A DNA stretch of 40,001 nucleotides from Plantago elongata (lineage: Eukaryota > Streptophyta > Magnoliopsida > Lamiales > Plantaginaceae). The stretch covers positions 1 to 40,001 of the forward strand of contig JAYMSP010000865.1 of the NCBI GenBank assembly GCA_036897095.1, in the 5' to 3' direction. Positions 32,160 to 40,001 of this stretch are shown piece by piece. The translations under genes and the position numbers were made by a program. Below the pieces are notes generated by a model that searched no databases, was not told the origin of the DNA, and saw only the letters and a list, made by a program, of their open reading frames with translations. Numbering within the stretch: position 1 is the stretch's first letter; every line of letters begins with the position of its first letter.

Positions 32160-32742
32160 CAGAAATTGTAAAGGAAAAAAAGGAAATTTTGGACTAGTTG
32201 ACTTGTTTGTGTGTCCAAGTTTTTGCTGTACAGGTTGTGCTCGGAGGAGTGTGTTGTATGGGACATTTGCTGGGAAGTGATGATGGCCTGACCGGTTGGA
32301 GTACGTACTTGGTACTGGAGTTTGGGTTATTGCCCAGGGAGTTGGCACATACAAGCTAATACTGTAGGCTTGTCTATTATTGTTGTGATAATAGACAACT
32401 TAATTACAGTTTTTACTGGGATTAAGTGTCCTATAGTGTACGCATTCTACCTGCTAGTACTGGAGGCTGTTTCTCGGACAAGACTGGATTTATGAAGAAC
32501 GAGAGAGCTTGTAATAATCTTCATATCCCGATTAGTCTTGTGCAGTTTTGTATGATAGGATTATTATGATTGAGTGAACCTAATTCAGGAGATTTAGTTT
32601 GAGTCTTTGCCGTTTCGTTGGTTCTAATATTTGGACCTATGGTTGGTTTTGAGTTTCCTTTGGGAACTATTTATACGTCTATTGAAGTATGCCCCTCTTA
32701 AATTCGTACTCTATAATATACTTTTAATTTTGTGAGGAAAAA

Positions 32743-32758
32743 AAAAAGTTGATGGATT
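32743..32758. repeat. Right copy of the LINE target-site duplication
   Basis: This is identical to 28485-28500 and directly follows the A-run (32738-32747). The sequence after it (aactttaaatcc) continues the original unoccupied locus. Confidence 0.92.
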
Positions 32759-33048
32759 AACTTTAAATCCTCTTACCATTCCTAATGTGCCTAAACATCA
32801 ATCATTAGTAAACTCTGAAGTGTCGGAAGCACTAAAACTTGTACAACCTTTTTGACATTGAGTAAATTGAAGAACTAACTGGATCAACTGACTGTAACTG
32901 GTTCAATACTTGCCAAAAAAGGGGTCATAGAGTGAAGCCACTAACAGGAATACAATCCGAATCATTCATATTTACACGGTAACAGCCAGCTCCAGACAAA
33001 ATTTTGCATAAAAAAGCTAACATACATGATGGAATTCTACATACAGAT

Positions 33049-33192
33049 TTATTGTGATAAAATTAATGAACATTAAACCCAAATTAATGAACATGATAGT
33101 CACTACAGGTTATTGTGATAAAATTGATTTTGTAATTAATTGGACTGGGATTCAAATTCTTGAGCATTAAACCCAAATTAATGAACATGATA
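33049..33192. repeat. Interlocked direct repeats of 16 and 28 bp
   Basis: The 16 bp ttattgtgataaaatt lies at 33049-33064 and 33110-33125. A 28 bp string beginning cattaaacccaaattaatga lies at 33071-33098 and 33165-33192. Both pairs are exact and in the same order, so this is a duplicated segment whose second copy contains an insertion of about 33 bp. Confidence 0.9.
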
Positions 33193-34059
33193 ATCAAATC
33201 GAGTTCGAACACTATTTACAGTTTCTTTTTAGTTATTACCACGGTGAGCCACGCACTTCCTTGAGTATGAAAAGCTCCACTCAGCTTTAAGGACATCACC
33301 ACTTGTCATGCACGCCTTCGGCCTATTTGTTGCAGTTTAACTTAAATTATATGGTTTTACATGGACTTTCCATGTTATATGGAGCGCACTAAAGAGGGTA
33401 TCAAATGTTCCTAAAGTTATCCAAAACAAAATAAAATACCATAACCACTTATTAATTGATGGAAGATAAAGGCCCAATTTGCTCAAAGTATAAAATGGAA
33501 AAGAAAGAAAAAGACAAAAAGGAAAGAGGGTCCAACACAGAGTTAAGCTAAGCTGCTTTTAACTACTTTGATTAACAGTCAAGATCTTGATTAGCATATG
33601 ATTCCAAGTCAAGTGGAAAAGACAAAGTGACAAATCCTCAACAGAATAGAAGTAGAAGGGGCCAATAATTTCCACATACATGTAAAGGCCAAAAGCAGTC
33701 CAAGTTCTCCATCTCAAACCATATAAAATATTAACAGGACCCAGCAATATCTGAGTTCAGAAGAGACACAAAAGTGAAAACAACTGAATAAAGTTACATG
33801 AGCAATATTGGTGGCTAGTGTTATCCGACAAAACTCAACGTCTTCTGGTACCAAACAGAAATCCACTACCTCTGTTCATCATCAACAAATTCACAACTGC
33901 AAAAATCAAGATGCTATTCTAATCTCATGTTAACTACTTCCCCGTACTATACATAAACGGACATATTCGATAAGTGAAACTTTTAACAAATCGATTGAGT
34001 TTACAAGTAGATTACAATCTCAGACAGAGGCATTGCACAATTCACAACTCTATCTACCA

Positions 34060-34325
34060 CTGAACTCTCAATGCTATTTCTAAACGGACTTCCAAACAAA
34101 CCCCTGTAAACAATTTAACTCTCGATACTATTTTGATACGGACCCAGATGTCAACAAGTGGAATTCCAAACAAACCGGTTGCTTTCATAAGGCCAATAAA
34201 ATCTCAAGCAAATGCACAAAAAAACATATCAACTAGACCCGAACTTTATCTACCATTTCTAGATACTATTTATAAACGGACCTAGACGTCAATAAGTGGA
34301 GCTCCAAACGAACTGATTATATCGA
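34060..34325. repeat. Diverged direct repeats (three copies)
   Basis: Copies near 34066, 34122 and 34258 share ctctngatactattt, an acggacc or acggact string and, a little later, ttccaaac or ctccaaac. The last two also share a cagatgtcaacaagtgga-type block. The related string aaacggac occurs near 33955. The function is unknown; it is a local duplication. Confidence 0.7.
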
Positions 34326-34773
34326 TCAACTTTATAAAACGAAGGCACATAAAACATCCTAATAACATTAGATTGAGAGAACAATTGCAGATAAGCATGT
34401 AACTTGGTTTTTGTTCCTAGACCATCAATTATGCTTATGGACAGTCACAATTTCACACGAACATCCGCGTGCACATAATGCTATGTAAGTGAATTAAATG
34501 TAACATAACAATATTAATAGCCATAAGCCATGTCTCTAATTACAAAAAAGATTAGCAATTTCCCCATGCATCATCACCATTGACCCAGTAGCGTCTCATG
34601 ACCAACATATCCACAGTTAAACTTTCATTAACCATCTAAAACCACCATATTAAACAAAAATAATCAATCAATGAATATAATCAATACTAATATCATCCAA
34701 ACTGACCAAAACACCCTTGTGATCACTCTCACAATCCCCATTCTACCTTCGCAAAACTACGAAAATCGCAAAA

Positions 34774-35958
34774 TTACCCCTTCCACTGAACACATTGTTC
34801 AGTAGGCCTTGTCAACTGCTTACCAGCCTTGAGCGGGCAGGGAGTCTGCACAGGCAGCACCATACAGTTATACTGCAAACACAACGATGTGCTCAGTGGA
34901 ATCTCTACCGTTGGATTGATCCCAATTCCGGTCAGATAATTATGCTGCAAATACAGTATCTGTATACTCGCAGCTAACAACCGGTCCACCAAATTAGCCG
35001 GCACCTGCCCCGAAAACCGGTTATTGTTCAGGTACAGATTCTGGACCGTCGAGAACAGAGGCGATATTGAACCCGATAACCGGTTGAAGCTCAGATCAAC
35101 GGTTGGTATATTCACCTGACCACCCGGTTGGACCGGGCCGGAGAACTGGTTGCGCTGTAGCTGGAGGTTGCTGATTGGGAAAGTGAACAGATTGCTCGGG
35201 ATAAAACCGGTGAACTGGTTCATACTCAGGTCGAGAAAGCTCAACTCAGTCAATGTCGATAAAACCGAGTCGACTGAACCCGAAACGCGATTCGACGAGA
35301 GTGAGAGAAACTGGAGCGAAGGAGGTAGAACCGGGAGTGGACCCGAGAGATCGTTGTGTTTCAAATCGAGCCGGGTTAGGGTTTGGGAAGCGAACTGAGG
35401 GATCGGACCGGTGAACCGGTTGTGACAGAGGATCACATTGGATAAAGCCGGTAATGTTCCGATTGAAGAAGGAATAGTTCCACCGAGCTGATTGAAGCTG
35501 AGATCGAGCGTTTGCAATCCACGTATCTCGCCCAAGTTAGCCGGAATCGAACCGGTGAGGAGATTCCGGCTCACACCTAAGAACCGGAGCAGCTGGAGCT
35601 GGTTGAGAGTATGAGGGAGCGACCCGAATACCCGACCCGGAACAATTGTCAGCTCGGATAGAGACGTTAGCTTGCCGATAGCCGGGTCGATTCGCCCCGT
35701 TAACCCTGGAGACCCGGCCCGGGGATCACCGAGGTTTAATGCGACCACTTTCTCGCCTTCGCAGTAGACTCCAGCAAAATTGCACGGGTCGGCGGTGAAG
35801 TCCCATGACGCGAAGTAATTCGAACCCGGTAAATCGGATAGGCTTTTCCGGATTGATTGTAGTGCCAGGAAATCAACCGGGTCAAGTAATGCATGAGAGG
35901 TGATCATCAATTGGGTGAGGAAGATGAAAGTGAAAGTAGCAGCAAAAATGGTTTTCAT
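34774..35958 (-). CDS. Secreted leucine-rich-repeat protein without kinase domain
   Basis: This is a single-exon gene of 394 residues. Residues 1-23 (MKTIFAATFTFIFLTQLMIT, cleaving near SHA) form a signal peptide. An LRR N-terminal cap follows (FLALQSIRKSLSDL, SWDFTADPCNFAGVYCEGEK), then about ten plant-type repeats of 23-24 residues such as GSIPANLGEIRGLQTLDLSF and FTGFIPSNLF, up to LYLQHNYLTGIGINP. The C-terminus is Cys-containing (SLCLQYNCM, QTPCPLK, EQCVQW) and forms the cap. No transmembrane segment or kinase is present, so the protein is probably apoplastic or wall-associated. Similar LRR-only proteins bind ligands or wall polymers; the partner here is unknown. The coding sequence is GC-richer than its flanks. 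No break was seen. Confidence 0.93.
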   Translation of the reverse strand: MKTIFAATFTFIFLTQLMITSHALLDPVDFLALQSIRKSLSDLPGSNYFASWDFTADPCNFAGVYCEGEKVVALNLGDPRAGSPGLTGRIDPAIGKLTSLSELTIVPGRVFGSLPHTLNQLQLLRFLGVSRNLLTGSIPANLGEIRGLQTLDLSFNQLGGTIPSSIGTLPALSNVILCHNRFTGPIPQFASQTLTRLDLKHNDLSGPLPVLPPSLQFLSLSSNRVSGSVDSVLSTLTELSFLDLSMNQFTGFIPSNLFTFPISNLQLQRNQFSGPVQPGGQVNIPTVDLSFNRLSGSISPLFSTVQNLYLNNNRFSGQVPANLVDRLLAASIQILYLQHNYLTGIGINPTVEIPLSTSLCLQYNCMVLPVQTPCPLKAGKQLTRPTEQCVQWKG

Positions 35959-36023
35959 TTTGGGTGAAATCGAGAACGAATTTGCAAACCTGAGAGCAAT
36001 TGAGATGTTATTGAGAATGTTGG

Positions 36024-36031
36024 TTTATAAA
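36024..36031 (-). promoter_or_regulatory. Candidate TATA box of the LRR gene
   Basis: TTTATAAA lies about 66-73 bp before the start codon on the minus strand, leaving room for a short leader of about 35-40 bases. The motif is palindromic and could be fortuitous. The pyrimidine-rich sequence further upstream (minus strand, about 36090-36240) would instead suit a longer 5' UTR. Confidence 0.35.
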
Positions 36032-36339
36032 GGGTATTGTGAGATAGCTTTTCCGTGAAGCTGCTTTAATGGATGCAGCGTGAAAAGGTAAGGAAGAGGT
36101 GAGAAATTTACAGAGGTGGGCTGGCTTCACAGGAAAGCAAAGAGGAGATATATGAAAGAGTATCAGATAGAGAAATTGAAATGTGAATATGAATATATGA
36201 TCGTTTATTTGGATTATTGGAGAAATGAATATAGAGTGTTGTGAGAGAAATGGAGGTGAAGAACAGAAATGGTGCAGGTTGTTGTTGTGTTATGTTATCT
36301 GGTTATGTGTGTTTTGCAGCAGGAACAAGGAGACTTTTA

Positions 36340-36940
36340 TTAATATTTATTGTTTTCTGTGGATTTTTTACCATTTTTTATTTTGGTAACGAGTAATAAA
36401 ACTAATTTCTTTATTGTGCAGGTTTGGAGGGCCAAACGGTTGTCCGAGCCTACGTGGAGGTGTGGTTCGGTGACAGGTAGGCAAGTTAGGGTGTCTACGG
36501 GAGCCACGTGAGTATTTGTTGGTCGGAGTTTTTGTTTTTTTTTTTTTTGATAGCTAATGTTGGTCATAAAGTCATAATCACCTGGACTCATGTAATAAGC
36601 GTGACAGACTGACAGTCAATAAGGTGATGACATGTATTAGGGGTCACAGCTGGATGGTAGTATGTACTTTGGTGGTCCCAATGTGAAATGGTGAAATTAT
36701 GAGTAGTCAAGTACTTTGGTAAACACCCTTTTTACTCGTTTCTTGTTGATTTTTACTACATAATGGGATGCTTGGAATACAAGTATGTGTTCACTGGAGA
36801 CGGTTGTTCATATGTGATAGGGTCCGCCTGTCCATACTATCATACGGTTTCGATTGGAATTTGAACAGAGACCACTCAATTTAAATTGATTTTAATTTAA
36901 TTTTTTTGTATGTTTAAAAATTCAATCTCTAGACAACGAA
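36340..36940. other. Spacer upstream of the LRR gene, no gene seen
   Basis: No coding frame was recognised. It contains a T-run (about 36530-36549) and the string gagccacgtgag with an ACGT core near 36501-36512. It probably includes the distal promoter of the LRR gene. Confidence 0.45.
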
Positions 36941-37110
36941 GTGCAGATCAGTTGATAACATTCTTGACCTTCAATTAATAAGTCGGGTGTTCGAGTCACC
37001 CTTTAATCGTTCATTAATCTAAACAATTCCATAATAATATTACGAGATTGTCTTGTTGGTAGAGATGAATAGCTTAACGGACGCATGAAGCTTATTAATG
37101 AAGAAAAAGC
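36941..37110 (+). repeat. tRNA-derived SINE-like element
   Basis: gatcagttgataac (36946-36959, A-box-like) is followed by tcgggtgttcgagtcacc, whose gttcgagtc (36989-36997) fits the polymerase III B box. A second string, ttgttggtagagatgaatag (near 37056), also resembles tRNA A-box sequence. No cloverleaf forms. The fragment at 21084-21140 is a related but more decayed copy. No poly-A tail or target duplication was found. Confidence 0.5.
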
Positions 37111-37342
37111 TATTATATTCGATTTTTACCGTACTAATTATGTAAAATGAAATTGTTGATTTGCTAAACACTTTTATACAAATTAATGAGTTTATCATTA
37201 GTGGTTATGTTATCATTAGTTTTGATGGACACATAAAACGTAGAGTGATTTTCCTAAGAAACAATCCTTAAATACATATATTGAAACATAAGTTTATGAT
37301 ATTATAAACTAACCCCAAACAAAAATAAATTGTTAAAAGCCA

Positions 37343-37483
37343 CCCAACCAAGGGCCAACAATTTGAATATACAAAATGGATCCATATATATAATAATATA
37401 ACTCGTTTTGCATCATTATCATTGCTCAAAAACATTCAACTTAAATTTTATCTCTCTAAAATTCTCTCTCCCAACCAAGGGCC
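37343..37483. repeat. Direct repeat CCCAACCAAGGGCC, 127 bp apart
   Basis: cccaaccaagggccaacaa at 37343-37361 recurs as cccaaccaagggccagcaa at 37470-37488. Fourteen bases are identical and only one of the next five differs. It could be a long target duplication around a short insertion or a local copy. The second copy sits within a leader-like ctctct stretch. Confidence 0.7.
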
Positions 37484-38780
37484 AGCAACATAAAGAAGAA
37501 ACAACCGATCAAACTTGTTGTTCGATCAAAAAATCGACGATTACATATATACATTGTTATATTATGCAAAAAAAACGATCGAAAGCGAAGGTAATATCTG
37601 ATTTCAAACACATTTCATTATTTTTTTCATGTTTCGAATGACAAAATAGCTCAAATTCATGTAGATCTGAAAATTTAAGTTTGAAAAATTGTAGATATAG
37701 ATCTATTCATCTATATTTTCGTGTTTTGATGGTAAGTCATTGATATTATTGTTGTTTATGCATTTACGAGGAGTAATCATGCTTGCATAAGGATCATATA
37801 ATGTTTTTATTCAAAATCTGACTTCATATATCAACTGAGATATGAAAAAAGATGTTTATATGTTTATAGCAGTATGTGCTATGTTCTCAAGAATATTACA
37901 TATGTTTACATTCAAAATTTGATGTGCTTTTTTTTCAACATATTATTTTGGATTCTGTTTTGTTACTGTAGTTTTATATGTTCTTACGTATATGTACTAT
38001 CTTCTCACCTATATATCTTATGTTCTCAGCAATATCTACTACGTTTTATATAAAATGATTACTAAGTAATGTTGTTTATTCATTCACAGGGTGATTGTAA
38101 TAAGAATTTTGCGGTGTATTCAATCAAGATTTGACCTCAATCATCAATTCAGATCTGGAAAAAAAAAAGGTATACAACGTTTCTATGTTCTCTCTTTTAT
38201 GTGATATGTTCTCAAGAATATAACTTAATGTTGAAGTTGTTGTTGTCTACGAATATTGATGATGCTACAAAGATTCAAAGCACATGTTTATGATCTCTAT
38301 TGTTTCTATTTCTACTATATGATTTTTACCTTTTCGATCCATAAAAAGTTGTTACTAAAAATGTTACAGTTTTAATTCAATGACCTCTACAAATATTGAT
38401 ATGTTTTTCGTTATAGTGACTATGATCCCTACACAAACTACTATATTCTCAATTTCTATAATAAACTAATACTCTATGCAATTAACTACTATATTTTATG
38501 TTATAATCATTATCATCTTAGACATAAATTATATGATTGAAACTAAAAACAAAAGTTATGTAATGTATATGATGTTCATATTATATTCTCTAATATTAAT
38601 GCTATGATGTTAAATATGAGCACTATGATATTAAAAAGATTACGATGATATAAATTATATTCTCAATCAAAACCACTATGATATAAATAAATAAATAAAT
38701 AAACTATGATTTATGGACTTACGATTATGATCTCAATTTTAACTATAATGATGTAACATATTACTTTATGATGTTAATTG
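37400..38780 (+). other. Possible 5' exons of the FAR1-like relic, in repeat-rich DNA
   Basis: There are splice-like arrangements: gatcgaaagcgaag/gtaatatctg near 37590, ttcacag/ggtgattg near 38090 with the next gt site at aaaaag/gtatac near 38170, and gttaattgcag/caatag near 38783. Together they could give non-coding or short 5' exons ahead of the FAR1-like exon. Around them the DNA is filled with degraded ctatgttctc/ctatgat strings. Coding content before 38783 is not demonstrable; the exon model is inference. Confidence 0.3.
38685..38702. repeat. AAAT microsatellite
   Basis: About four copies of aaat (ataaataaataaataaa) lie in the degraded repeat region upstream of the FAR1-like exon. Confidence 0.85.
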
Positions 38781-38783
38781 CAG

Positions 38784-39120
38784 CAATAGTTGTTGTTGAC
38801 AGCTCAAACAATGACAGTTTGACAATGATAACGGTGACTAATCGTGATGATTTTGATATTGGATGCAACTTAAGAGAAAGACATGCAAACAACTTGGAGG
38901 ACATGTATCAGTTATATAGAAAGCATGCAGTTAAAGTTGGATTCACATTAAAAAGGTGTACAAACATGATGAAAATGAAAAAGTTTATCAGAAGTACTTT
39001 ATGTGTAGCCATGTTGGAAAACCATAAGCAAAACTGAAAACAATTGTTCTAACACATTCTCAAGTTGTAACTAGAAGATGGTGAATGCAGTAGAAACAAA
39101 AGAAAACGACGTGTGGATGA
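38784..39120 (+). pseudogene. FAR1-like DNA-binding domain relic (MULE-derived family)
   Basis: The frame from 38784 reads DDFDIGCNLRERHANNLEDM and YQLYRKHAVKVGFTLKR, which fits the start of the FAR1 DNA-binding (WRKY-GCM1-type zinc) domain, usually ExxYxxYxxHAxxxGFSVRK. Then, in another frame, YQKYFMCSHVGKP (compare the family's KYFVCSxEG) is followed by a stop, LKTIVLTHSQVVTRRW and, in a third frame, ECSRNKRKRRVDD. The frame changes and stops mark a pseudogene. FAR1 proteins derive from Mutator-like transposases. The transposase and SWIM parts are not in the window. Confidence 0.65.
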
Positions 39121-39122
39121 CT

Positions 39123-39334
39123 ATGTTCTACGTTATAATGACTATGATTTCAATTATTATGTTATGATTTCAGTTATAATGGTTATGATTTCAGTTATAA
39201 TGGCTATGTTCTTTGTTATAATGACTATGTTTTCTTTTATAAAAACTATGTTTTCTGTTATAATGACTATGATTTTAGTTATAATGATTATGTTCTCTAT
39301 TATATGCACTATGATTTCAGACTAATAAAAGTCT
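39123..39334. repeat. 21 bp tandem array, ten units
   Basis: Units begin at 39123, 39144, 39164, 39185, 39206, 39227, 39248, 39269, 39290 and 39311. The approximate consensus is atgatttcagttataatgnct. Eight units are exactly 21 bp, one is 20 and the last 24. The 21 bp length keeps one reading frame, giving a Met/Ile/Val/Thr-rich translation (MISVIMV-like units), but this is probably a by-product. Looser matches (ctatgatctc, ctatgttctc) extend over about 37850-39690, so the array is the best-preserved part of a larger decayed one. Confidence 0.9.
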
Positions 39335-40001
39335 ATGTTTTTATTTCAAGTTACTATGTTCTTTTCATAAATTACTTTGATTTCAAAATGAAAACACTAT
39401 GATACAAATTAAAAACACTATGATTTTAAAATGAAACCTTATGATCACAGGAAAAACATTTATAATCTCAAAAGAAGGAATCATATATTACACATCTTTA
39501 ACAATTAACAAAAAATTTGTACACGTATAAAAAACTCATAATAAAAAAAAGGTTAGCATTTTGTTCAGGATTGTTCAAATAACAAGCATTCTCTTCATCA
39601 ACCTTTTTATTTTCTTACAATTTGCATGCATCACTTTTAAAACACACTATGTCAACAGAAAAATACTATGGTTTCAGACTAAATTCATATGATCTCTGAA
39701 AGTGCAGGATGTTAGAGACATTGTTGAAACTAATGTTGCTACAACAACGCCTGCAACATCCACAGGTCCGGTTTTATGCACTTTAGGTTTAATCGGTTAC
39801 TTAATCTTCACTAACACTTACCTAGTTCCACGTGTGTTTACTCTTGCAGGAGTCTTCTTATATCAAGAGTGACACCATTGAAAGCATATCTCAACAAGAG
39901 ATCAAGATCGACTGATTCTTGGAGTGAACAAGAAGCAAAGGACTCTTGGTAGTTGAGATTTTGTGGACTCTTGAAGATAAGGATAAGCAACAAAACCCAT
40001 T
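39335..40001. other. Window end: decayed repeat and possible exon fragments
   Basis: Degraded actatgat strings continue to about 39690. After that, a locally less AT-rich stretch reads DVRDIVETNVATTTPATSTG on the + strand from 39708 and may be another exon of the FAR1-like relic; a possible acceptor (tcttgcag) lies at about 39849. Neither has a recognised domain, and the window ends before a gene can be defined. Confidence 0.3.

Larger units (their letters stand above)
28501..32742 (+). mobile_element. L1-type LINE (non-LTR retrotransposon), defective
   Basis: The 4.24 kb element is bounded by a 16 bp target duplication and ends in poly-A. Its order is ORF1 (DUF4283 plus zinc knuckle), AP-type endonuclease, reverse transcriptase, zf-RVT zinc region and 3' UTR, which is the plant L1 arrangement. 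Relative to that arrangement the N-terminal RT (fingers) is missing between the endonuclease and the palm, an internal deletion. All frames carry stops or shifts. The element sits between the PPR and LRR genes, in spacer, and transcribes away from the PPR promoter. Confidence 0.95.
32760..34770. other. Spacer downstream of the LRR gene, small repeats only
   Basis: No recognisable gene was found. It holds a pair of short direct repeats (33049-33192) and a set of diverged direct repeats (about 34060-34325). The frame 33559-33747 (-) shows no domain. The final part should be the LRR 3' UTR. Confidence 0.55.

Noticed and set aside
36946..37000. Functional tRNA gene
   Set aside because: A B-box is present but no acceptor stem or anticodon arm can be drawn, so a SINE-like derivative is the better reading.
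37408..37641. 77-codon + strand frame before the FAR1-like relic
   Set aside because: No domain. It spans a probable leader and a splice-like gt site, so a continuous protein is unlikely.

Overview
This is a nuclear genomic window from a flowering plant, most likely a eudicot. The evidence is AT-rich spacers, GT-AG introns, plant-specific genes (a gibberellin receptor and a P-class pentatricopeptide-repeat protein) and many plant-type transposable-element relics. Nothing seen fixes the species. No bacterial, viral or organellar block and no CRISPR array was recognised.

Three genes look intact. A GID1 gibberellin receptor is on the + strand (about 14.58-16.23 kb, two exons, 345 residues). A two-exon PPR protein is on the - strand (26.10-27.86 kb, 516 residues, probably organellar). 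A secreted leucine-rich-repeat protein without kinase is on the - strand (34.77-35.96 kb, single exon, 394 residues). They have unrelated jobs (hormone perception, organelle RNA handling, cell-wall or apoplast function), and there is no operon-like link between them.

Layout: 0-1.7 kb holds tandem repeats and a frameshifted ankyrin pseudogene. 1.7-5.9 kb is AT-rich and contains a roughly 1.6 kb inverted duplication. 5.9-8.2 kb is a 5'-truncated, mutated Ty1/copia retrotransposon. 8.2-14.1 kb is gene-free spacer with small repeats and one MITE. 14.1-16.7 kb is GID1. 16.7-22.8 kb is spacer with a Tourist-like foldback, a 600 bp foldback with 6 bp flanking repeats and a Stowaway-like MITE. 22.8-26.1 kb is spacer downstream of the PPR gene. 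26.1-28.0 kb is the PPR gene. 28.5-32.7 kb is a dead L1-type LINE whose target-site duplication can be read directly. 32.8-34.8 kb is spacer with small repeats. 34.8-36.3 kb is the LRR gene. 36.9-37.1 kb holds a tRNA-derived SINE-like piece. 37.4-40.0 kb is a FAR1-like relic inside a decaying 21 bp repeat array.

I found no convincing new biological system. The most unusual structures are the 21 bp array around the FAR1 relic, the long inverted duplication at 3.1-4.7 kb, and the foldback at 21.85-22.45 kb. Species-level claims, expression and all homology statements rest on reading motifs by eye, not on database searches.
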